Below are positions 31,238 through 41,590 of a stretch of 53,749 bases of DNA, one piece after another. Origin of the DNA: an uncultured Bacteroides sp. (lineage in GTDB: Bacteria; Bacteroidota; Bacteroidia; Bacteroidales; Bacteroidaceae). The first letter of the stretch is position 1; every line of letters begins with the position of its first letter. The stretch is taken from assembly GCA_947176775.1 (NCBI GenBank), contig CAMWRY010000002.1:1-53749 (forward strand), in the 5' to 3' direction. The translations under genes and the position numbers were made by a program. Below the pieces are notes generated by a model. The model was not told the DNA's origin. It saw only the letters and a program-made list of their open reading frames with translations, and made no database searches.

Positions 31238-31273
31238 CATGTTTTGAACAAAAGAACAAACATTTGAACGTAT
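31238..31273 (+). promoter_or_regulatory. Candidate HTCS operator copy 2: GCATGTTTTGAACA-N12-TTTGAACGTA
   Basis: Same half-sites and same spacing as 21058-21093, in the HTCS2/esterase divergent spacer. Confidence 0.55.
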
Positions 31274-31529
31274 GGGCAAGCGCTTTTAAACTTCCGGGCA
31301 AATCCTTTTTACATGTCGGCCAGCCCTTCCGGCGCAATCGGCGTAATATTGCAACCGGAAAAAGTGAACGAGTTAACAAGGCTACAAGTGAACAAGGCTT
31401 TTCCTTGTAATCGCTTTAAAAAGCAAGATATAGGCCGAGGGCTGTTTATCCCTTCTTGTAGCCTTGTCAACTTGTTCACTAAAAGCAAGTCAAAGACAAA
31501 TTATCAACTTAAAAAAACGGTATACAACC

Positions 31530-33191
31530 ATGAAAAAGCAACCTTTATCTATGCTTGCGTTGGCCTTCCTGCTGATTCTCTCCTCTTGCGGACAGACAGC
31601 GGGCGTGAAGACCGCCGACGCGCAACAAGCTCCGGGCGAAATCATCGCCTCTTCCGAGACAGCCATCACCGAAACAGAGTCGGGCAAAGTGGGAGGATTC
31701 CTGCAAGACGGTATCTATATATATAAAGGTATTCCCTACGCCAAGGCAGAGCGTTTCATGCCCCCTCAGCCTGCCGACAAATGGGAAGGCGTGCGCAGTA
31801 GCCGCATGTTCGGTCCCACCTGTCCGCAGGGGAAGCGTGCCGGCTGGGGTGCTGACGAGCATGCTTTCGCCTTCCACTGGGACGACGGCTATCCCGGCGA
31901 AGACTGCCTGCGGGTCAATATCTGGACTCCGGGCCTGAACGATGGCAAGAAGCGTCCTGTCATGGTGTGGCTACACGGCGGCGGCTATGCGGCAGGCAGC
32001 GGGCAGGAACTTCCCTCCTACGATGGTTTCAACCTTGCCAAGAAAGGTGATGCGGTGGTAGTCACGCTCAACCACCGTCTCAACGTCCTCGGCTTCCTCG
32101 ACCTTTCCGCCTACGGCGACAAATACGCCAAATCCGGCAATGCCGGCCTGCTCGACCTCGTGGCAGCACTTCAATGGGTAAACAAGAATATAGCCGCGTT
32201 TGGCGGCGACGCACAAAACGTAACGATTTTCGGACAGTCGGGCGGTGGCGGAAAGGTTTCCACATTGCTTGCCACTCCGTCTGCCAAAGGGCTCTACCAC
32301 AAGGCCATCGTTCAGAGCGGTTCCATGCTGCGCACGATGAATGCCAAGTACTCCCGTCGCATCGGTGCAGCCGTGATGGACGAGCTGGGACTGAAAGCCT
32401 CGCAGATAGACGAGTTGCAGAAGATGCCTTACGAACGGCTGCTTGCTGCCGGTGAGAAAGCCGTTGCCAAGGTGAAGGCCGAGGCCGAGAAAGAGGGCGG
32501 CATATCCACCTTCATCTTCGGATGGGCGCCCACCGTGGACGGAGACGTGCTGCCCGCACAGCCCTTCGACCCGCAGGCGCCTGCACAGAGCAAGGACGTG
32601 CCCGTAATGATAGGGACTACCTTGCACGAGTTCACCATGAGCACCTACGTGCCTGCTTTCCGCACCATTACGAAAGAGAAGGCAGTGGAACTTCTGAAGC
32701 AACGCTATGGCGACCGCACGGACGACTTCCTCGCCGCCTTCGAGAAAGCCTATCCCGGCTATCAGCCGAAAGACCTGGTGGACGTGGACTTCGTCTTCCG
32801 TCCCGGCGCCGTGGAGCAGGCACGGCTGAAAGCCGCCCAAGAAGGCGCTCCGGTCTATATGTACCTGTTTGCGTGGGAGTCGCCCGTGCTCGACGGCATG
32901 TTCCGCAGCACGCATTGCATGGAGATACCTTTCGCCTTCAACAACGTAGTGCGCCACGCCACGATGACCGGCGGCGGTGCCGAGGCGCAGGCGCTTGCTG
33001 ACAAGATGAGCGGTGCCTGGCTGAACTTCGCCCGCACCGGCAATCCCAATGCCGAAGGCCTGCCCCAATGGGAGCCTTATACGGCCGAAGGCGGCGCCAC
33101 GATGTTCTTCAACAACACGTGTGAGGTGAAGCACCACCACGATAAGGAGCTGCTGGAGGTGGTACGAGCGTTCCCGACACGCGGTTTCTGA
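31530..33191 (+). CDS. Secreted type-B carboxylesterase
   Basis: Lipobox LSSC; YKGIPYAKAERFMPPQPADKW, EDCLRVNIWTPG, VMVWLHGGGYAAGSGQE, TIFGQSGGGGKVS. Confidence 0.93.
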   Translation: MKKQPLSMLALAFLLILSSCGQTAGVKTADAQQAPGEIIASSETAITETESGKVGGFLQDGIYIYKGIPYAKAERFMPPQPADKWEGVRSSRMFGPTCPQGKRAGWGADEHAFAFHWDDGYPGEDCLRVNIWTPGLNDGKKRPVMVWLHGGGYAAGSGQELPSYDGFNLAKKGDAVVVTLNHRLNVLGFLDLSAYGDKYAKSGNAGLLDLVAALQWVNKNIAAFGGDAQNVTIFGQSGGGGKVSTLLATPSAKGLYHKAIVQSGSMLRTMNAKYSRRIGAAVMDELGLKASQIDELQKMPYERLLAAGEKAVAKVKAEAEKEGGISTFIFGWAPTVDGDVLPAQPFDPQAPAQSKDVPVMIGTTLHEFTMSTYVPAFRTITKEKAVELLKQRYGDRTDDFLAAFEKAYPGYQPKDLVDVDFVFRPGAVEQARLKAAQEGAPVYMYLFAWESPVLDGMFRSTHCMEIPFAFNNVVRHATMTGGGAEAQALADKMSGAWLNFARTGNPNAEGLPQWEPYTAEGGATMFFNNTCEVKHHHDKELLEVVRAFPTRGF

Positions 33192-33228
33192 CGGGACGGA
33201 TGTACGTCCTTTCGGAAAGGTAATACGC

Positions 33229-33364
33229 TGCCAATGAAAAAGTTGCTTTGCCAATCTCAGGACGCTGCTTTGGCACAGCCTTGCCAACATATAGGCAAGG
33301 TCTTGCCTGCCTATTGGCAACGGCTTGCCAACCCGTTGGCAAGAGGCTGCCAGTGGGTTGGCAG
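33229..33364. repeat. Cluster of TTGCCAA/TTGGCAA inverted motifs
   Basis: At least eight TGCCA/TGGCA sites, including the hairpins CTTGCCAACATATAGGCAAG (33280-33299) and CTTGCCAACCCGTTGGCAAG (33324-33343). Confidence 0.85.
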
Positions 33365-33437
33365 GAAGTGGTAGCAACGCCGCCATCCATATAAAAACAA
33401 CACTTGAATTATTAACATAAATCTAATTTAAACGAAA

Positions 33438-36400
33438 ATGAAACAAATCATGAAGCTGACAGAACGGAGGAGATTCGCCACACTGGCACTCTTCCTGTTA
33501 ATCTGCCTTCCTTTCACGCTGGCACAAGCCCAGACGATGAAAGTGACCGGCAAGGTGACCGACAACCTGAACGAACCGATGATTGGTGTAAGTATCGTAG
33601 AGAAAGGTACTACCAACGGTTGTATTACCGATATTGACGGTAATTATACATTGAATGTAAATCAGGGAGCGACAATTATTTTCTCTTACATCGGCTACAT
33701 AACCCAAGAGAAACAAGCCGTTGCCGGTGTGATGAACATTGTCTTGAAAGAAGACAGCGAGACGCTGGACGAAGTGGTGGTAGTAGGTTACGGTGTGCAG
33801 AAGAAAAGCTCCGTGACAGGAGCCATTTCGCAGGTGAAGGCCGAAGACATGCAAAACCGTACTATCAGTGATGCTTCACAAGCCTTGCAGGGTAAGACAG
33901 CCGGTGTGCAGTTGATTACGACTTCTGCCGCTCCGGGTTCCTCACCTACGGTACGTGTGCGCGGTTATTCGTCCAATGCGGCTTCCAGTCCGCTTTATGT
34001 GGTGGATGGCGTACGCATGAGCAGCATTGCCGGTATCGACCCTAATGATATTGCCAGTATGGAAGTGCTGAAAGATGCTGCTTCCGCTGCTATCTATGGT
34101 GCTGAGGCCGGTAACGGTGTTATCCTTATATCAACAAAGAAAGGTAAAGCCGGACAAGGAAAAATTACGTATGACTTCCAGCTTTCCACGCAATCCATTG
34201 CCCGTATGCCCAAGTTGCTTAATGCAGAAGAATACGTTGATTACATGTCGGAAAGCAAAGCTTTCGACCCCAATTTCATAAAAGCCAATTGGGATGGAAA
34301 GACCAACACGGACTGGCTGGATATTGCCTTTGAAAACTCATTGATGATGAAGCACAATTTGGCTTTTGCCGGAGGTGGCGAACAGGGTAATTATTATTTG
34401 TCGCTGACTTATCTGGACAATGACGGTATTGTAAAAGGGAAAGACGATGTTTACCAACGTATGACGGCTACCGTCAATGCCGAATACAACATAAAGCCTT
34501 GGTTGAAGGTAGGTACGACAAACCAGATTGAGAAGTATAATACTCGCGGTGTATCTACGCAGAATGCCTATGGCAGCTTCCTGCAATCCGTTCTGATGAT
34601 GGACCCCTTGACACCGGACACTTATGCACCGGACAAATTGCCTGCCCACATGCAGAACGCTTTGAATCAGGGCAGCACATTGTTGCAGGACGAAAACGGC
34701 AACTACTATGCCTCTTCTCGTTTCTATGAAGGTGAAAACTACCATCCTACAGTGATGCGTAAGAATACCATTGGCCGTAACAGCGGATTCAATGTCAATG
34801 GTTCTATTTATGCGGACTTCACGCCCATCAAGGGATTTACCTTTACTTCCCGTTTCGGCTACCGTCTGGGGGGCACTCGCTCTGCTACAACCAATTTGCC
34901 TTTCTATGGCAACTCAATACAGAAACGTGATTATGTAAACGTAAGTAGCCAGTCTTCTACAAGCATTTATTACCAATGGGAAAACTTTGCCAATTACGTA
35001 AAATCGTTCAATGGGCATACCATCAATGCCATGCTGGGTATGTCGTTCCAAGAATCCACTTACGACTATGTAAAAGGTTCTCTCGACCCGGATGGCGAGC
35101 ATGCCGTACTTCAGAACAATCCGTTGTTCTTTTATCTGAATTACGGTGCTGCTTCTGCAATCAAGGGTATCGGTGGTGAGAAGACCCGTTCGGCCAAGAT
35201 GTCTTACTTTGGCCGTGCAAGCTACGATTATATGGGGCGCTATATGGCTCAGTTCTCGCTGCGTGCTGATGCGGCAGATATGTCACAACTGCCAGTGACA
35301 AACCGTTGGGGATATTTCCCGGCAGTCTCTTTAGGTTGGACGGTTTCGGAAGAAAAGTTCTTTGAGCCGGTGAAACAGCACGTCAGCAGCTTGAAGCTGC
35401 GCGCCAGTTGGGGACAGAACGGTAGCCTTTCCGCATTGAGCGGTTATGCCTACAGTACGGATATGGCTTCCAGCGGTATCTATCCGCTGACCGGAGGCAA
35501 TGGTTTCACTACTGGTGTGAACCCCGCTTCATTGGGTAATGATGAGTTGAAATGGGAGACATCCGAACAGATTGATTTTGGTATGGATGCCCGTTTCCTG
35601 CGTGACCGCCTGACTTTCAGCGTAGATTATTATGAAAAGAAGACGAAAGATTTGTTGGTGCTGGATACGAAACCCTCTCTCAGTATTGGTGGAAAGACTT
35701 CTCCGATGAATGCCGGTAATGTAAGCAACAAAGGCTGGGAGTTTGAATTGGGCTGGCGCGATAACATCAAGGATTTCAGCTACAGCATCCGTGCCAACTT
35801 GGCCACATTGAAGAATGAAGTAACTTATCTGGATCCCTCACAGCCTCGTATTGAAGGAGCTTCATTCCATACTTACAAACTGAGCTACTTTGAAAAGGGC
35901 TATCCGGTGTACTATTTCCGTGGTTATCAGTTTAATGGTCTGGACGAAAAGGGCAATCCTACTTTCAAGGACCTTGATAACAGCGGCACTCTTAATGAAG
36001 GCGACTTGGCTTATATTGGTGATGCCATTCCCGATTTTACGTATGGTATTACCTTGACAGCTGCCTATAAAGGGCTTGACCTTACTATATTTGGTACGGG
36101 TTCACAAGGTAACGATATTTTCCATTGTTACTACCGTCCTGATTATAGTAAGAGTAACCGTTTGAAAGAAGTTTGGTATGATAATCATTGGTCTACAAAC
36201 AATCCGACCGGTACAGTACCTTTGGCTAATGCTAATAATATAGACCAGTACATCCAGTCCGATGCGATGGTTTACGATGCTTCTTTCTTCCGCATCAAGC
36301 AGATTCAGTTGGGCTATACCTTGCCGAAATCACTGCTGAAAAAGGTATTTATCAACAACATGCGCCTTTATTGTTCACTTGACGACTTCTTCGTTTTCAC

Positions 36401-36518
36401 AAAATACCCCGGTTTCGATCCGGAATCTTCGGCTAACGCCACTACGGGTATGGGTATTGATATGGGTGGTTATCCTGCTTCCAAGAAAGTGGTGCTTGGT
36501 TTCAATATAGAATTCTAA
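33438..36518 (+). CDS. SusC-like TonB-dependent outer-membrane transporter (susC2)
   Basis: KVTGKVTDNLNEPMIGVSIVEKGTTNGCITDIDGNYTLNV, ETLDEVVVVGYGVQKKSSVTGAISQV. Confidence 0.95.
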   Translation: MKQIMKLTERRRFATLALFLLICLPFTLAQAQTMKVTGKVTDNLNEPMIGVSIVEKGTTNGCITDIDGNYTLNVNQGATIIFSYIGYITQEKQAVAGVMNIVLKEDSETLDEVVVVGYGVQKKSSVTGAISQVKAEDMQNRTISDASQALQGKTAGVQLITTSAAPGSSPTVRVRGYSSNAASSPLYVVDGVRMSSIAGIDPNDIASMEVLKDAASAAIYGAEAGNGVILISTKKGKAGQGKITYDFQLSTQSIARMPKLLNAEEYVDYMSESKAFDPNFIKANWDGKTNTDWLDIAFENSLMMKHNLAFAGGGEQGNYYLSLTYLDNDGIVKGKDDVYQRMTATVNAEYNIKPWLKVGTTNQIEKYNTRGVSTQNAYGSFLQSVLMMDPLTPDTYAPDKLPAHMQNALNQGSTLLQDENGNYYASSRFYEGENYHPTVMRKNTIGRNSGFNVNGSIYADFTPIKGFTFTSRFGYRLGGTRSATTNLPFYGNSIQKRDYVNVSSQSSTSIYYQWENFANYVKSFNGHTINAMLGMSFQESTYDYVKGSLDPDGEHAVLQNNPLFFYLNYGAASAIKGIGGEKTRSAKMSYFGRASYDYMGRYMAQFSLRADAADMSQLPVTNRWGYFPAVSLGWTVSEEKFFEPVKQHVSSLKLRASWGQNGSLSALSGYAYSTDMASSGIYPLTGGNGFTTGVNPASLGNDELKWETSEQIDFGMDARFLRDRLTFSVDYYEKKTKDLLVLDTKPSLSIGGKTSPMNAGNVSNKGWEFELGWRDNIKDFSYSIRANLATLKNEVTYLDPSQPRIEGASFHTYKLSYFEKGYPVYYFRGYQFNGLDEKGNPTFKDLDNSGTLNEGDLAYIGDAIPDFTYGITLTAAYKGLDLTIFGTGSQGNDIFHCYYRPDYSKSNRLKEVWYDNHWSTNNPTGTVPLANANNIDQYIQSDAMVYDASFFRIKQIQLGYTLPKSLLKKVFINNMRLYCSLDDFFVFTKYPGFDPESSANATTGMGIDMGGYPASKKVVLGFNIEF

Positions 36519-36543
36519 CTTTTAAACTTAATGGTATAAGACA

Positions 36544-38187
36544 ATGAAAGCAACACATTATATATATGTACTTTTTGCAGCCTTGTTTACCTTGGCATGC
36601 ACTGGCTGTGAAGACCGCTTGAATATAGAGAAACACGGTAGTCTGGGAGGTCCCGAGAATTACTATAGAACTGATGCAGAGGCTGAGGCTGCCGTGGCTT
36701 CTATGCTTATCTCCTGGCGTGATGTATATTCCAATTGGTTTTATGTGAAAAACTGCCTCTCTGATGATGCCTATACAGGTGGTGGCTCCCGTGGTGACAA
36801 TGCCATGATGGAGCAGTTGAATGAATTCACGTTCTTTACAGACAATGGTCTGGTTTCCGGTTTGTATTCCGGACTTTATACTGTGGTTTATAAAGCCAAC
36901 TTGATTATAGAGAATGTAAAAGGTGATTCTCCAATCATGAGACGTGCTGTGGCCGAGGCTAAATTCTATCGGGCATGGTCTTATTTTGAGTTGGTCACTT
37001 TGTGGGGTACTGCTCCTTTGGTGGACCATTTGTTATCTCCGTCCGAGTATCACGTGAGCAACAGCACACCTGAAACTCTGTGGGCCTTTGTGGAGCAGAA
37101 TCTTGAAGAAGCCATTTCTTCCGGTGCATTGCCATCTAAATCCGGTGTAAACGATGAGGATGCTACTTCACGTGTTACGCTTGAAACAGCTAAAGCTTAT
37201 CTTGGTAAAGCTTATCTTTTCCAAGGTAAATATTCTGATGCTGCTACTGTTTTGGACGAAGTCATTAATTCTAAGAAATATGAGTTATATCAAGGCGGCT
37301 TTGACATGTTGGGACATGCTGTGACTAACAATTGTAGTGAATCTATGCTTGAAGTACAACGTCGCAATAATAGCGAACAAATATGGAGTCAGTTCGTACA
37401 GTTCTATATAATGTTGGGCTGGCGTACAAGCCACATGTCATATGGTGTTAAGGCTCTGTCTGAAGAGGGCATTGCAATGGGTACTTATGGATTCTTTAAC
37501 CCTACCAAGTCTTTGTATGATGCTTTTGTCGAAAGAGAAGGGGTGGACGGTTATCGTCTGAAGAGTACGATGCGTACCTATGAACAAATGAATGAAGTGG
37601 AAATGGCTATTAATCCGGGATTCTATCTGGTTGGTAACGAGGGCTATTTCTTCTGGAAAACTCGCCTTTTGGCCTCAGATAATATTATTGATCAAAGTGG
37701 GTTCCAGTGCTTTCAATATACTAACCTGCGTGTGATGCGTTATGCAGAAGTATTGCTTATGGCCGCTGAGGCTCATGTAATGGGTGGTGGCTCTGCCGAC
37801 AAGGCTGTGAAGTATATTAATGAAATCCGTACTCGTGCCAAGCTTGTTCCGCTTTCTTCCGTGACATTGGATGATGTGAAGAAGGAAAAACGCCTTGAAC
37901 TTTGCTTGGAGAGTGTTCGTTTCCAGGATTTGATTCGCTGGGGTGATGCAAAAGCTGTGTTAGGTGAACAAGGCAAGGCCATTCCAGCCTATGGCTACTT
38001 TGTCAAAATTGGTGCTGATGGCAAACCGGTTGTGGATGCAGACAAGAATCCAGTATTTGAATTCAGACTGGAACCGGAAAACGTAAAGAACTCTGTGTAT
38101 GGTTTCCAAGACAAACACATGCTGTTGCCTATTCCTCATGCAGAATTGAATGTGAATCCCAATATCAAGCAAAATACAGGTTGGTAA
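36544..38187 (+). CDS. SusD/RagB-like surface lipoprotein (susD2)
   Basis: 547 aa; CTGCEDRLNIEKHG, AEAKFYRAWSYFELVTLWGTAPLVDHLL, EKRLELCLESVRFQDLIRWG. Confidence 0.95.
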   Translation: MKATHYIYVLFAALFTLACTGCEDRLNIEKHGSLGGPENYYRTDAEAEAAVASMLISWRDVYSNWFYVKNCLSDDAYTGGGSRGDNAMMEQLNEFTFFTDNGLVSGLYSGLYTVVYKANLIIENVKGDSPIMRRAVAEAKFYRAWSYFELVTLWGTAPLVDHLLSPSEYHVSNSTPETLWAFVEQNLEEAISSGALPSKSGVNDEDATSRVTLETAKAYLGKAYLFQGKYSDAATVLDEVINSKKYELYQGGFDMLGHAVTNNCSESMLEVQRRNNSEQIWSQFVQFYIMLGWRTSHMSYGVKALSEEGIAMGTYGFFNPTKSLYDAFVEREGVDGYRLKSTMRTYEQMNEVEMAINPGFYLVGNEGYFFWKTRLLASDNIIDQSGFQCFQYTNLRVMRYAEVLLMAAEAHVMGGGSADKAVKYINEIRTRAKLVPLSSVTLDDVKKEKRLELCLESVRFQDLIRWGDAKAVLGEQGKAIPAYGYFVKIGADGKPVVDADKNPVFEFRLEPENVKNSVYGFQDKHMLLPIPHAELNVNPNIKQNTGW

Positions 38188-38199
38188 TCCTAATAAAAC

Positions 38200-40566
38200 A
38201 TGAAAAGATTCTTAACTCCCCTTTTCACCTTTTGCGTGGCGCTGGCTGTGAATGCACAGCCGGTGCCCGCCACCGGTTCGCCCGTGCTGCGTGCCGACAA
38301 CATTGACGAAGTGGTCAGCGCCCTGACCCTTGAGGAGAAGGTGCACCTCGTCATCGGTTGCGGCATGTCGATGGGCAGTGACTCCAAGTTCCCCGGTACT
38401 GCCGGACGTACCTACGACATTCCTCGCCTGGGCATCCCATCGGCTTTCCTTGCCGACGGACCGCACCGCCTGGCGATGGCTTCCAAACGAGAGTTCGACA
38501 GCCACACCTATCATGCCACCGAATTCCCCTCGAGCACCACAGTGGCAGCTACGTTCGATTCCGATGCCGCCTACCGTGTAGGCCAGGCTCTGGGTACCGA
38601 AGTGAAAGACTACGGTATGGACGTGCTCCTCGCCCCCGGTGTCAACCTGATGCGTAACGCCCTCTGCGGACGAAACCACGAGTATTATGCCGAAGACCCC
38701 GTGCTGGTGGGCAAGATAGCCGCCGCCTACATCAACGGCATCCAGAGCGAAGGTACCGGCACCTGCCTGAAGCACTTCGCCGTGAACAACCAGGAAACCA
38801 ATCGCAACAACAACGACTCCCGACTGACGCAGCGCCCCTTGCGCGAGCTTTATCTGAAATGCTTCGAGATAGCCGTCAAGGAGGCTCAGCCCTGGAGCGT
38901 GATGACCGCCTACAACAAGGTGAACGGCAAATACACCTGCGAAGACCGCGAACTGACCGAAGATATCCTCCGCGACGAATGGGGATTCAAGGGACTGGTG
39001 ATGTCCGACTGGAATGCCGGAAAAGATGCCGTGACTTCCATAGCTGCCGGAAACGACATGTTGCAGCCGGGACAGGAACGCCAGTACAACGCCATTCTGG
39101 AAGCCGTGAAGAACGGCACGCTGGATGAGGCGCTCCTCAACCTCAGCGTGAAGCGTGTGCTGGAGTTTGTGGTGAAGAGCCACACCTTTGCCGGTTACAA
39201 TTATCCCAACGAGACCGACCTCAAAGCCCACGCGCAAGTGGACCGCCGGGTAGGTGCCGAGGGCATCGTGCTGCTGGATAACAAGAATGCGCTGCCTATG
39301 GCTGCCGGCATCAGGAAGGTAGCCCTTTACGGCACTACTTCTTACGACATGGTTCCTGCCGGTATGGGATTCGGCAGTACGGGCTTCGGATATTATACGG
39401 TCTCTATGGTAGAAGGCTTGCGCAATGCGGGCTATACGGTAGATAAGGATTTGCTGAACCGCTACAAGAAGCACATGGCCGACGAGCAGAAACGCCTCTT
39501 CCCCCACGGTCGTCCTCCTTTCGCGTTCACTCCGCTGCCCCGTTCCGAAGAGTTCCTGCCCACTGCCGAGGAACTGGCCGCGCAAGTGAAAGCCAACGAC
39601 ATCGCTGTGCTTACGCTGGGACGTGTCAGTGGTGAAGGCTGCGACCGCCGTGTGGAAGATTTCCTCTTGAAGGAGAACGAACTGGCTCTGATAAAGCAAG
39701 TGTCTGCCGCCTATCGTGCCGCAGGCAAGAAGCTGGTGGTGGTTCTCAACATCTGCAGCCCCGTGGAGACCGCTTCATGGAAAGAGCTGGCAGATGCCTT
39801 GGTATGCGCTTTCCAGCCCGGGCAGGAAGTGGGCAACTGCATTGCCGACGTGTTGACGGGTAAGGTGAACCCCAGCGGCAAGCTGCCTATGACGTTTGCC
39901 GTGAAGTATGGCGACGCGCCGTCGGATGCCAATTTCCCCTTCGACTATGAGTTCAAGATGCCGTCGTTCGCCATGGGTACCGGCATGAACTTCAAGTCCG
40001 ACAAGAAAGAGGAGAAGCCGAAAGAGCCGGAACGCAACGTCGATTTCACCCTCTACGAGGAGGGCATCTACGTGGGTTACCGTTACTTCGATACCTTCGG
40101 TAAAGAGGTGTCTTACCCCTTCGGCCACGGACTGAGCTATACCACCTTTGAATATGCGGTGGAAGAGGCTGCCATCGACGGTGACCGCTGCCGCATGAAA
40201 GTGAGCGTGAAGAACACCGGCAAGGTGGCAGGCCGTGAAGCCGTGCAGCTCTATGTCAAGGCTCCCGAGGGCGGCATGGACAAGCCCGCCAAGGAACTGA
40301 AAGCCTTCGGCAAGACCCGCCTGCTGAAACCCGGCGAGAGCCAGACCCTGACATTGGAGTGGAACGTGATGGACATGGCCTCCTTCAACGAGAAAAGCAG
40401 CTCTTGGGAGTTGGCCAAGGGTGAATATCAATGGATGGCTGCCGCCTCTTCGGCCGACGTGCGTTGCACCACGGTGCAGAAGGTGGCAAAGGCACGCAAG
40501 CAGAAAGTGCACGATGCCATGCGGGCACAAGTGCCGGTGGCTGTGCATCCCATGGTGAAGAGATGA
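38200..40566 (+). CDS. Glycoside hydrolase family 3 (beta-glucosidase/xylosidase-like) with C-terminal Fn3-like domain
   Basis: 788 aa; signal peptide, GFKGLVMSDWNAGKDAVTSIAAGNDMLQPG, SYPFGHGLSYTTFEYAVEE. Confidence 0.93.
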   Translation: MKRFLTPLFTFCVALAVNAQPVPATGSPVLRADNIDEVVSALTLEEKVHLVIGCGMSMGSDSKFPGTAGRTYDIPRLGIPSAFLADGPHRLAMASKREFDSHTYHATEFPSSTTVAATFDSDAAYRVGQALGTEVKDYGMDVLLAPGVNLMRNALCGRNHEYYAEDPVLVGKIAAAYINGIQSEGTGTCLKHFAVNNQETNRNNNDSRLTQRPLRELYLKCFEIAVKEAQPWSVMTAYNKVNGKYTCEDRELTEDILRDEWGFKGLVMSDWNAGKDAVTSIAAGNDMLQPGQERQYNAILEAVKNGTLDEALLNLSVKRVLEFVVKSHTFAGYNYPNETDLKAHAQVDRRVGAEGIVLLDNKNALPMAAGIRKVALYGTTSYDMVPAGMGFGSTGFGYYTVSMVEGLRNAGYTVDKDLLNRYKKHMADEQKRLFPHGRPPFAFTPLPRSEEFLPTAEELAAQVKANDIAVLTLGRVSGEGCDRRVEDFLLKENELALIKQVSAAYRAAGKKLVVVLNICSPVETASWKELADALVCAFQPGQEVGNCIADVLTGKVNPSGKLPMTFAVKYGDAPSDANFPFDYEFKMPSFAMGTGMNFKSDKKEEKPKEPERNVDFTLYEEGIYVGYRYFDTFGKEVSYPFGHGLSYTTFEYAVEEAAIDGDRCRMKVSVKNTGKVAGREAVQLYVKAPEGGMDKPAKELKAFGKTRLLKPGESQTLTLEWNVMDMASFNEKSSSWELAKGEYQWMAAASSADVRCTTVQKVAKARKQKVHDAMRAQVPVAVHPMVKR

Positions 40567-40661
40567 GGTGTGCATATACATCACCTGAAAAAACTGATAT
40601 ATATCAATCCGTTTTAGAATGGAAAGCACTTATTTTGTAGTACATTTTTAAAATCTATGCC

Positions 40662-41546
40662 ATGAAAAGATTGATACTTTCTCTTTTTGCCGTCTGCTCG
40701 TTGTGGATGGCAAATGCACAGAATCCTGCATGGGGACCACAAAGCAAGGTCGTGACCGACAGCATCTACAGCACGGTGCTGAAGACGCACCGCGCCTATA
40801 CCATCTATCTGCCTCAGAGCTATGACAAGGAGGCAGACAGGAAGTATCCCATTCTCTACCTGCTGCACGGCATGTCGGGGGTGAATACCAGCTGGTTTAC
40901 GGACCAGCGTGTGAAGGACGTGATGGACCAGTTGACGGCATCGGGTGAGGCGTGCGAGATGATTATCGTCAGCCCCAACGCCGGAGGCAATCCGGCCACG
41001 TGCTGGAACGGTTACTTCAACATGCCGGGATGGGCTTACGAGGATTTCTTCTACAAGGAGTTCATGCCCTATATCGAGAAGACCTACCGTGTGGTGGGCG
41101 ACCGTCAGCATCGTGCCGTTGCGGGCCTTTCGATGGGTGGTGGCGGAACCACAAGCTACGCGCAGCGCTATCCCGACCTCTATTGTGCGGCGTATGCCAT
41201 GAGTGCCTTGATGAACATCCCCGTCAGTGGTGAGGCGGCGGGAAAAGACCCCGACCCCACGAACAAGGTGGCTGTGCTGACCCGTTCGGTGCAGGAGCAT
41301 AGTTGCATCAAGTATGTGCTGGAGGCTGATGAGGCCCGTAAAGCCGCTCTGCGCACCGTGCAGTGGTTTGTGGATTGCGGTGACGATGATTTCCTGCTCG
41401 ACCGTAATATCGAGTTCTTCCAGGCGATGCGCAATGCCGGCATTCCTTGCCAGTTTCGCGTGCGCGACGGAGGGCACACCAGTGAATACTGGCATTCGGC
41501 ATTGTATATGTGCTTGCCTTTTGTGAGCCGGTGTTTTGAGAAATGA
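40662..41546 (+). CDS. Secreted esterase (feruloyl-/acetyl-esterase-like, esterase D family)
   Basis: 294 aa; signal peptide; YPILYLLHGMSG, nucleophile elbow AGLSMGGGGT, DGGHTSEYW. Confidence 0.85.
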   Translation: MKRLILSLFAVCSLWMANAQNPAWGPQSKVVTDSIYSTVLKTHRAYTIYLPQSYDKEADRKYPILYLLHGMSGVNTSWFTDQRVKDVMDQLTASGEACEMIIVSPNAGGNPATCWNGYFNMPGWAYEDFFYKEFMPYIEKTYRVVGDRQHRAVAGLSMGGGGTTSYAQRYPDLYCAAYAMSALMNIPVSGEAAGKDPDPTNKVAVLTRSVQEHSCIKYVLEADEARKAALRTVQWFVDCGDDDFLLDRNIEFFQAMRNAGIPCQFRVRDGGHTSEYWHSALYMCLPFVSRCFEK

Positions 41547-41590
41547 GATTTGATTCCCTTCAACTTTCTCCAACTCCTTAAACGATTATA

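Noticed and set aside
38212-39699. 495-aa antisense ORF over GH3
   Set aside because: Shadow ORF from codon bias of the GH3 gene.
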